From assembly GCA_019095985.1 (NCBI GenBank), contig CM032659.1, forward strand, positions 593,343 through 657,342: 64,000 bases of DNA, given 5' to 3'. This document shows positions 14,294 to 26,200 of this stretch, piece after piece; position 1 is the stretch's first letter, and each line of letters begins with the position of its first letter. Under the pieces are notes generated by a model. The model saw nothing but the letters and a program-made list of their open reading frames with translations. It was not told the origin of the DNA and made no database searches. This DNA comes from Streblospio benedicti (lineage: Eukaryota; Annelida; Polychaeta; Spionida; Spionidae). Both the position numbers and the translations under genes were made by a program.

Positions 14294-17200
14294 GTCAGTT
14301 AGAACCCACGGGCTGGTCCATGGGTAATAGTAAGGTCCATGGGCTGTTCAATGAGTGACAGCTAACGTCTGTGAGCTGTTCTTGAGTGATGATAGTCTCA
14401 GGCTTTGGGCTGTTCCACAAGATTGTCTTTTCAGCTACACAACTCCTATGAGGAGGTACAAATGAATATCCATGTTTTCATTGTCAAACTGCATATGAAT
14501 ATATGTTTACCTTTCAAATTGATATCATCCTAAATGTACTACATATTTATCTCAAACTGTGATAAGTTGAAATTTTTTTATTAACTAAAGCAAATAACGA
14601 TTATTATGTCAGAACTGAATCTTGAGGATGGATGTATTGAAAAAAATTGTTTACACGAGGCTTTGTGTTGCAGCATCCTGTTTGCGGACATCGTGGGTTT
14701 CACGGCTCTCTCCTCTCAGTGCAGCGCGCAGGAGCTCGTCAAGATCCTCAACGAGCTGTTCGGCCGCTTCGACCAGCTCGCTGCCGTGAGTAAAAAAACT
14801 AAAGACTCCCCCCTCTGAGTAAAAAATAAAACACTTGCTGTCGTGAGTAAAAATCCCAACAAACTCACTTGCTAGCAAACACACTAGATGCTATATTAAA
14901 CTTTTTTTTTTTTTTAATAATTAGAATGATGATGAAAAACTCAAATTTTTTGCATTGTAACATAATTTTGTCATATTTAATTTATTCTAATCTATTAGTT
15001 ATCTTAAAAAAGCTTATCTATCATTACATCATTATAAAAAGTGAAAAAGTTTATACGAAATTTTGAAGAAAGAGGTTCACAAGGATTGAATCATTTTTTA
15101 ATCCAGAACTGGTATGTTTTTTAACAGTTTAAAAGTCGATATCAATTATTCAAAGCAAACAAGAGTTGCTTGCAATGAACAATGAATGAGTTAACAGAGA
15201 CATGAACTACCAAACATTTACAATCAAACCCTGGCCAGATTATGAGACAACATACAGACATGCAAACAGTTCTAAACTTTATCAATTGACTTGAGATGGG
15301 GAGTAGGAAATATAAATCGTGCCGTCACTGATTACGGCTGAAATCTCCTCACACTTTTATTGCAACAACTCAGTAGAAAAACAAATAAACTACAAAAACA
15401 CGGAGGAAAAGCTGCCAACACTGTAGTTTAGGGTCTGAATTGTAAAGTAGGTCTCGTTTTCTTACAATCTAAATGTATCCCATTCTATTGAATGCGTATC
15501 AGGTATTGCCAAAGCTGAATGCAAATTCCCTTATACAGTTTGACTCACAAACTCTTGCTCAGTGGAATTTAGGACTTTTTAACTTACGTAAATAGCGGTT
15601 TGTACTTCTTCATACTTGTTTTACAAGTCCCTCTGATAATTCCAAACATAAGCTATTGTCCAGACACCAATTTTTATGACTACTTTTTGGCCTTTAACAA
15701 TATTTTTTCTGAAGACACTTATTCTATAAATGATGGAACATGATTCATACTAAAATGCCGAACTCACATTTTCTACATAACCTGGAAAGATGTGCACACT
15801 TAAAGAAAGTTTCAACATTTTCACACTAAACATTGTGAAATAGCCATTTTGGTAGCCAAAAAGAGGTGGAATAAAATTGGTGTCAGAACAAAACCTCAAA
15901 TTTGTTTTTTCACTAACTTCAAGTTCGAGTAAAACGAGTCCAACTGTCTTATTACTAAATGAAAGAGTTAAAAAGCCTATTTCTTAACCTCCACCTGTTT
16001 AATGACTGGTCTTTGTTCTACACCCTGGCAATGACCGGTCAGTCTGCAATTAATGCGACCAATCGACTCGTATTACCGTCATCCTGTTGCCAGGCGGCCA
16101 TTATGTAGATACTCACCTACAGCCTCGTTACTCGGTATTATTACTCCTTTTTATGCGCCGTCCATATTCACTTGAGAATACGTCTGGTGGTGGGTGTTGA
16201 GCAAACTCATCCTCAACTGGTTGCACACTACCCTGTGCCACCTACCAATCAAATAGGTACAGGTCTGGCAAGTAAAAGCTAACGTGAGGGCTAAGCACTA
16301 TGCACTATAGTTGCGATGTCCTGTATGCTCCCCTGGGCGTTGTTAAAGATGATTTAGTGTGACAAGGACGCTACCAATCATGAATGACCTGGTGTAGACC
16401 ATAAAAGCTCGTACATTCACTCAGCCATCAGCCAATAAGAGGCTCACATAAACCATGTCCTGATTAGCACTCCTTTCCTCAAACCAGCCATATAAACTAT
16501 GTCCTGATTAACGATAATGTAGTCTGTATGTCGTGACCAGTGTCACTAAAGCCGCCTGATTACGCGGGCCCATCCCCGTATGGCTGCCGTCTAATTACAT
16601 TGCCTTTTAATTGATTTTGAGCAGGTTCCAGATTTGGAGCCTTGTACACTTGTAATGTTCATCGCCATTTGCATCTGAGAAAAACAAATTGACGTAAACT
16701 TGCATATAAAGCATGAACGGACGGGTTATTCACGATGTTATTCATGTCTCTATCGAAAGATAATGAGCATACATGTATTAGATACAAATGCTAGTGTTAT
16801 ATTGATGTGGACTGTAAAGTTGACTCTAATTTCTTGCGTATAGCCCTGTATTATCTCAGCTCAGCGTGGTTTGAAAGAGAGGTGAATAACCTGACTGATC
16901 GGTAAACCAAATTCACCAATAGGTCTATGATCTAATAGTCTCAAGACATGACGACCTAGAAGAATCCACGTCTTACAAAGCAGCGATTGACGCTACTTGA
17001 TTACGTAGATGATGGATGAGCGCTAAATGTCGTCTGGGCTCGTACGTTTGTTGTTGCTGTCACCACGGTGAAAGAGGTTCAGACGTGACACGGATATCTT
17101 GGATCTCATGATCTCATGACCTGAGATCTGAGATCTTACCACACACAGTCAGTTGAAGAGTTATTGGTTTCTTTTTTCATTCCCCTCAGGTCATAATAAA

Positions 17201-20200
17201 TTGTTGTCCACTAGGATAATTTATTAGGTCTTTATCTCAATGACAATGATAATTTCTTATGCTTTGCTTGTATCAAGAAGAATGTGTATATGTATTTGTG
17301 TTTTTATGTTTATTGACTTACATACCATCAGTCCATAAACACAATAACATCACATTACATCATCTCTAACATCATTTCATATCTTTACAATGTGCACATT
17401 TGCATCTTTATACACAACTCTTTGATTTGTTTATGAGGTGGTACAAGTTATCCCGTCTGGGATGCGTTATAATCTACTGCAGTACCCACTGTCCTGATAC
17501 TGAAGATTGATCACTGTATCTAATGCATCAAATGTGTTCATGAAGGCTCCGTAAACAATTAGTACGTTGTACTTCACATTACAATAAAAGCATTGCTGGT
17601 TTGATATCTATTGAAACTCAGTCTTGAAAGGAGTAAACAAAAATTCCAAGTTCTCTAAAATTTTAAGTTATCAAAATGGTTCACCCTAAAGATTTACGGA
17701 AGGACACATACTCATTGACATCTATCGTATCGAATGTTATCATTTGTCATTCGGCCGAGTTCTGACCTGAAGCCCAGGATCTTTTATATGTATGGTTTAA
17801 TAAGGTAGATTATAAAGTAACATGAATGGTTAATTACTTCATCAGATTTGCCTGAGTTCCAGATACAGAGGTCCAACTGTACACAAATTGAATTCTCTGA
17901 TTTGATGTAGTTGTATCTGTATGTATGTGTTTATGTTTGTTCAACCTTTGAGGAACCTTCGGAACAGAAGAGCTTCAGACATCTAATAACAAGTATAAAC
18001 AAGCATAGGGAGATTTTTACAAATATCGGCTCAGACGTTGCAAGTGAACATTGAACTTGGCTGACCATTACTACAAGATGTCTGCTACAATTTGTACGTA
18101 GTATAAAAATGGAAAAAGAAAGTTGACGTTCATAATTAGAGTAGGGTTTTTATATTTATGACCTCTTTCCGTGTTAACGTCATGATTTTCAACTGATATA
18201 TATTTCTATTTAAAATTGCAAGCTATCTTTGGTATTGTAAATGCAAAGGTAATATATGCAATCAGCAGCATGACTGTGCTGATGTCATCAGTCAAGATTG
18301 CATTATGGATTTCAAGTTTTCTACCTGTTTAAAACAACTATAACAGAAACTACAAGTGCAGTCAACATGTAACAAATTAAGTAACATTGGTTATCAATTT
18401 AAAGTCATTTACTGATAACAGATTGAATATGAAAAGGATATCTCTGCCATACTTCCAACAGAAGTGCTGTCTGTTGTTTGTCACCTGCTGCCGTAGTCAC
18501 ACCATGTTGTGTGTTGCAGGAGAAGCACTGTCTGCGGATCAAGATCCTGGGCGACTGTTACTACTGCGTGTCCGGCCTCCCCGAGCCGCGGCCCGACCAT
18601 GCCAAGTGTGCTGTGGACATGGGGCTGGCCATGGTGCAGGCCATCGCGTGAGTACGCTCGTCAGTAGGTATGAATCCAGTAATGCAGTGATGAGGCTAGA
18701 ATAATAGCAGCCTGTCGATGACGTCACATATTATGTACTGAATTATGAGGTGGTTTTTGTTTATGTAGGTGCCCTGTATCACATATTTTAATAATTGCAC
18801 AAGAAAGTTGGGTATTTCTACTGATGTTTTATTCACAAATGGAAATATCAAGTATCTGTCCCAGAAGGTCTTTCAAATAGGCAATTCAGCGGTAGAGCAA
18901 GCTACATCTTATCTCAGTTTGGTCAGCCTTAGAAACATATGGATGTAGTAAAATATATTGGAGCAAACAAATAAAAACAAGCGGTTTTCATGGTAACCTG
19001 TACTTACATACTTCTGTGAAAAAAACATGAGGTAAAAATGATCGACCCACTTGCAGGATATTGTGCTGTGTATAAAGTGACCTTGCATATATGCTGTACT
19101 ACATGGTGTGTATTTATGTATCATTAATGTTTTAAATTCAACATGTATGTACATTGTATGTTGAATATAAGTGTTAAGATAAACCAGGTTGCTCTAGATA
19201 TTCTAATATGCTGTTTAAATGAAAGAATGCACAGAACACATCATATTGTTTCTTTGCAAGCATACTTGTTTGGCCATAACCTTTAAGCCTCGCGTTGTGT
19301 CCCAGCCTGGTGCGTGAGGCGACTGACATGGCGGTGGACATGCGCGTGGGCATCCACACGGGGCGCGTGCTGTGCGGCATCCTGGGCAGCAAGAAGTGGC
19401 AGTACGACGTGTGGAGCGACGACGTGAGCCTCGCAAACAGCATGGAGGCCGCAGGACTGCCAGGGTAACCAGGGGGCTTTTTTAAAAAAAAACAACAACA
19501 GCAAAAATGATGAAATTTGAATGAAAAATAAAGAAACTGTTGTGCAAATATGAATTGTGGACGGACGGACGAAAGCTCACGATGTGAGACATGGTGATCA
19601 CAAAAAGACATTGTCTGTCGTCCGTCCGTCTACAATTCATATTTGCACAACAGTTTCTTTATTTTTCGTTCAAATTTCATCATTTTTTTTCACAGACTTT
19701 GTATGTCTATATGATCATCATTCCATACTTGATACATGTCCCTGGGGGTAAAATTGACCCCGCCCAGGGGATCATCAAAATATTTTAGTGTAAAAGTCTA
19801 GTCAGTGTGTTTCTCATAATGCAAACTTTTAAAGTTCTCTGGCGATGGATAGTAGTCATAGTGCAACCTTGTCTTTTGTAGTCAGTTTTTGTCATAAATC
19901 AAACTAATTTAACTAAAGTTCTGTGTTACAGTGCAACTTTCTCTTTTTTGCTAAAAATTGAACATAGATACAGATGAGCGATTTAAGCTCTCATAGAACC
20001 TCTTGTCATGTAACTTCATTGGTTATCATGATCCATAAGTATCCGATTACCCGGAGAGGGTTATCGTCCCTCTTTGAAGAGGGCTGATCCAATGAGGGTA
20101 TCGTGCTTCTATTCAGCCGGACTAGTTTTTCAAATTTTTAACCCACTTTCAAGATGTACCATTCAAATGTATGGATGCTGCCGGGGTACAAACTAATCAA

Positions 20201-23200
20201 CCAAACATCTCACCATTTTTCCCTTAGCTGCTTTTACTCAAAACACATAAAATTATACAAGTGACATCATTTGGTCAGAATCGGTGAGGGTACATGTACT
20301 TAGAAATAATGACATCATTGCTCTGAATCATGTACTTACAGTTTAATGAGTTTTCCATGTACCACCCAGTAACCTCTGCGTGTCTCTGCCCCCAGTAATA
20401 TAAAGTATAATGCTGAGTTCTGTGTGTTTGTGCAGCAAGTATAATGCTTTGTCTCCCCACAGCAAGGTTCACATCAGCCAGGCGACCCTCGACCACCTGC
20501 ACGGTGAGTTCTGCGTGGAGCCGGCGCGCGGCGCTGACCGCTCCTCCTTCCTGCGCGACCGCCAGCTCGACACCTGGTTCATCGTGCCGCCCGACACGCC
20601 ACGACGCATGGTGAGTGACACGTGACACGCCCAAATGCACAGTGAGTGACACGACATGCAAAGACATATGGAAAGCAAAAAATCTCTGACTGGAAAAATC
20701 AGTGAATTTGAAAATCTTAAAAAAATCATGAGAAAAATTATGGAATTTGAAAATCCTAATAAAAAGCAGGAATAATGTAAAACTTTTGAAAATGTTGTAA
20801 AATCACTAGGGAAAATCAGGGGTAATTAAGGGATTTTGAAAACCTTGTAAAATGACTGAGAAAAATCAATGAATTTGAAAATCCTAAAATATGACCATTA
20901 GAAATGTTAAATATCTAACAACTTGTAAAATTTCAGGGAAAATCAGAGAATTTGAAAATCTTAAAAAATCAGGAAAATCTGTAGGAATTCAAAAATTTGT
21001 AAAATCATCAGAAAAAATCAGAAAATTTTAAAATAAACAAATCAGGGTACAATGTAAAATTTGAAAACCTTGATCAGGGAAAAGCTGAGAATTTGAAAAT
21101 TCAATAAAAAATCAGGGAAAATGTAAAAAATGGAAAACTTGTAAAATGTTTAGGTAAAATCAGGGAATATGAAAAACCTAAAAAAAAATCAGGTGAAAAT
21201 GTAGAAATACCAGAGAACTATCCATTTGGTTGTTGTGTTTGCAGAGTCTGGGTGTGGGGGAGCATCCCCGCATGAAAATGCGTCTGTCCTAAAAACTTGT
21301 AAAATGTTCAAGGGAAAAATCAGGGCTGCTGCACCACCTCAAAAAAAATCCGAGAAAATGTAAAAATGCCCTCAGAACTATCCCCTGGTTGTTGTGTTTG
21401 CACAAGTCTGGGTGTGTGGGGGAGCATCGCGCATGGAGCAGCGAAAATAAACTAATCTTCAACAACGTGGCAACCTGGTACAAAAAAAAGGTCTTTTGCA
21501 CCACCTAAGTTCATCACATTGTTGAGTTCTCAAAAGCCATCTTAATCATCACGATAACAGACCACACAGCACGAAACAGGACAACCAGCCTCAAAACGTA
21601 GCTCAAAACCTCCTACATCAGGAGTACAACACCATCTTAATCATCAACATCGTGTTAAGTAGGAACAAAAAGGTCTTATCATGATCGTAACAGACTCATC
21701 ACATGGGAAAACAACTCTGAGGTAACGCAGATGATAGAAGACAAAACGCACTGAATAGAAATAATACATGACAAGACTCTTAGAAATCATATAGAATGTA
21801 ATGGTCAGTTTTAGCGTGGAGATAACACTAGATGATACAAGACAAAACACACTGAATAGAATACAGAATGTAATGGTCAGTTTTAGTATGTAGATAACAC
21901 TAGCCATGCACAAGTCGAGTGGGTTAGCGGCTGTAGCGTCCGGCTGTTGCAGGGCAAGCTGACCAACGTTCACAATAATTCCATTCACGATGTCCTCCAG
22001 GGCAAGCTGACTGCGCTGCTGAAGCCGTTCCGGCGCTCCACGTCCGCGCCGGCTGCGGTGGCTGAGTCCGCGGACCGCGTGGAGCGCCACCTGGCGGGCG
22101 CCGTCCTCGCCGGCCGCCTCAACAAACCGCTCACACAGCACGCCAACTACGCCACCCTCAGGTTCTCACGCCGGGCACAGGAGAGGAGGGTGAGACAGAC
22201 GCTTAGAAAGATCTGATAGAATAGTGCTTATTTTAATAGTCCAGCAAAAGTCATGCCATTAATTATGTTGAACCAGAATCACAAAAGATGTGATAGAATA
22301 GTCTTTTTTTAATAGTCCAGCAAACGTCAGCCATCTTGGACGCCATTTTGAATTTTATAAAGCTGGAAATTCTCATTTAAATATCATAATCCATCAAAAT
22401 GAAGCCAAACTACAATAAATATGATTAAATAAAACCGTTTCCATTAAAAGTCAGCCATCTTGAAATACAGAAAATATTGCTCAAGGCTGCCAGCCCACAA
22501 CCTGGTGGATTCTTTATCTACTCACTCTCAGCTTTAAAATGATACCAAAAACTAAACTATATGTTTCATTGCAAGGTTCACCTCAGAATTGAAAGACTTC
22601 TGACAGACTAAAATACATCATTTTAACATACATATAGAATCCCACATTAGTGTAAATACGCGGTACTTGTTTACGATGAATGCATATCTTATCCAATGAG
22701 CCCGACACATGTGTAAAGGCCCAGCTCATCGTTTGGACTATATCACAGTCTAGACTCCTAAAAGTGCAATGCAAATGCACATTGATGTAAAAGCCCACCC
22801 TCTAAATTCACAATTTTGCATCTCCAAAGCCCCCAGGCGTCTGTATCATTCTGTATGACACGGCTGTTGTGTTGTTTCAGTATCAGAAGGAGCGTGACGG
22901 TTCGTTCGCCACGGCCATGCTGTGTTCTCTCGTGCTGCTCGTGCTGATCGCAGCCACGCAGGCCATCATACTGCCGAGGTGAGTACTCAGCCACCATACT
23001 GCCGAGGTGAGTGTCAGCCATGGTACTGAAGTCACACTGAGTACTGAAGCCACCAGTTTATGTCTGTAGCAACATCACACCCCAGTGTAATGTCTCGTTT
23101 ATCAATAACATAGTCCCAATCCATAAAGTAACCCGTCTCTGCAGCCAATCAAAGCAAAGCTCATTTGCATTCTTTTATGAAATCTCACACACACTGCATT

Positions 23201-26200
23201 GAGGCCAGCGATAATATGGTACGAGAGATTTCTTTCTGTCCGGCAAAAACAGAGCAAGTTTTGTTTTATTAATCTGTAAATGAGGGTGCGCTTGACAGGG
23301 CAGGTGCGTTTGTAAGAACGAATACAATATTGGTTTAAATAATTCGAAAATAAGTGCAACGTCTCTATCAATTTTGCTATTTTGTGTGTTTCAGGACGTT
23401 ATTGTTGCTGCTTCTGTTCCTGTTGACGTTCACATGGATTTCCATCATCCTCATGGTGTTCCTGGCAGCTAGGCTAAAGGTGAGATACAGTGTGGGATTT
23501 ATGACTTTGAATTATTTTTTAAATTAATTTCTATATCAAGTTTGATATTACATAATGTGTAATTTCCATTGATGTATAGTAGATCCAGGTATTGAAATAC
23601 TCATTACAAGTATATTTTTCATAGAAGCTGGATCCAAACGGTTCTTCTAGACCTTTCTTTACCATCATTTCATCACTGTATACTGTTGTTCCATCAGTAG
23701 TAAAACATCAAGTAAGGAATAGTTGGTACCATGATCCAGTGTCTGTTTAAGTTATTATATGTACATGGTTTGCATATGTTTACATTTTTCCATGTTATTT
23801 TCTCAAGACTAACCTGTGTTTTATTTTCAGTGTGTGGAGTGTGACGTGCAGAATTCGGCGATTTTGCGCGTCCTGTTTATGAGCGTCACTGTTTTCTTTG
23901 TGTACGCAGTAGCCCAAGTGAACGTCGTGAGTTTTACATTATAACAGCTTTGTCATGGCTCATATCATAAAGATCTGCTATTCAATATAATGCCCAGGTC
24001 AACGTATAAGTAATGCAGTAAATCAAATGATTATGTCTATCTTGAAATCTATCTAAAAATAACAATGGCTTCTAAAAGAACTAAATGCCGTAATATAAAC
24101 AATAATCTCGTCTGCTTTGTTCTCACTGCCATTTTGATTCACTTTGATAGTCTCTAATATCTTGCAAAGCATGGAAATGCAAGTGCAATTTTACTAAATG
24201 TCAACATTTTGTATTTTCAAAAAATCAATATCAACATACGATGTGCATTGCAAATGTTGTGAGAGTTTCTCTGCGTTGTTTAGTTCTGTTGCCGCGGCGG
24301 TCTCTTCTTCCCCACAATCATCAACACGACGTCGCACGGGATCATCGCCTTCAACAAGGACTACCACCTGGCCTGCCAGATGCCACAGGTAGGCCAGCGG
24401 CATAGCCGTGATTCAACGCCCATAATATGATATCTATATACATGCCTTGATAATACTAAGTTTACAAAATGTTGTAAACACGTAAACATGCTGTAAACTG
24501 TAATAGTTTCCAAGGTGTTTACAGACTTGTTTACAAGCTGGGAAACTATCGTTCCCTGTTTACAAGGTTGTAAATAGGTTATTATCTCTTGTATCTGGTA
24601 CTTCTAAAGCTATATTTATGTCCTAACCCTGTGTTGCATTACATCTGGCTGTTGTACGTTCATCCTCATGGCCAAATACTGCCTTGTGCTGCATACATCG
24701 TCAGATACTGCGTTGTGTGTTTCAGTACATCTGGCTGTCGTGCATGCTGGGATACCTGGTGGTGGCGGTGTTTGTGCGCGTCGCGGCCGTCGTCAAGCTG
24801 CTGCTGATGGTCGTCATGGCGACCGGCTACATCGTCGTGCTCGAGTACACGCACCCCGCGCTGTTCCGAGAGCTCGACTTCAAGATACAGTGAGTTTGTC
24901 GCAGAGTTCCACTTCAAGATATGGCTTGAATACATGACTCTTAGATGCTGGATCATATGTCTTTGCGGACACTTATCCACAATCTTCTAAATTTGCTAAA
25001 AATAAAGACTTGCAGTATCTCGAATAACCAGGGAGATCAAAATACAATGAGTTAAAGCTCCAGTCTGACATTCAAGCTTGTATAAGTGGTTTCATCAATT
25101 GCATTATCTATTGACAATCCCGCTGCCGGAAGAGCTTCATACAATGACCAACACACCGTGAAGTCCAAAGTTATAAAGCTGGTTTCCCATGTAAAGAATA
25201 ATTTAACCCTTTCCCACTCATGTTTTGTGCTATGACAGTTTAGTTCAACATGTGCATAAAAATGGTGCCTGTAAGTGCAGTAAGTGCAAATTAATGCTGT
25301 CAAATGAAACTTTTTTATATTCTCTTAAGATAAAAAAGTAACATTAAAATAAATTGTGCACAATGACGCCTTATGTGGCTTTACATATAGTTATAAAATC
25401 TAGTTTTAGTCACGATGGCACCGCTGTAATATCCTAAACGAATGACTTATATGACGAAGCTTTTGACAGCTAACAATAATGAACCCAGTGTGGTTTTCAA
25501 ATTTTAGATTCGTGTGGGAGCTGGCCCAAGATGTACCTACAGGAACCATTAAATTGACAGTATAATTTGCGCTGACAATTTTTGTTTTTCTAAAATAGTT
25601 TCATGTGGGCTGAATGAAACACTACTGTCACATGACTGGCGCCACCATGGTGGTCATGTGATCTGAAAACACTGAGTTTTTTCATGCAGTCTGTGTTTCA
25701 TTAAAACTGGCATCTTTTAACCTGTTGAGATATTACAGCTTTATTCATCACAGATCAAAACAATTTTCCCAATTAGGTATATAAAATTATTCTTAAATCA
25801 TGAATAGTGGATATTCAATTTGTCCCCTTTCAAGATGAATCAAATATTCATGCTATTGGTCATAGCATAACGATTTCAGATGTCCTTTTTCATTCCTCTG
25901 CTTATTGCAAATTGGTCATAATTGTGCTGAATAAATCATAATCTGCATTTCTGTGCTGTATAGAAAAACAAATCTGGTTCCGTCCCAGTGGTGGAACCTT
26001 TAAATATCAATCGTGATTGTCGTGCTGGTCCTCTGCTGACCGTGATTAAAATTTTAAAGAAGCGCCATGGTTATAAAAGTGGATCCACAGACTCGCCTTC
26101 CTCTGGAGGGACCAGGTCAGGGCCTGCTCTTTGTCAGGGTTATTTGTAATTATCCCGTGGGTTATTCATTAAGAAGAAATCTAAGAGCTTCATTGGATTA

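Noticed and set aside
17090-17150. Short palindromic cluster around GATCTCATGA/TGAGATC
   Set aside because: Small, simple and without copies; chance is adequate.
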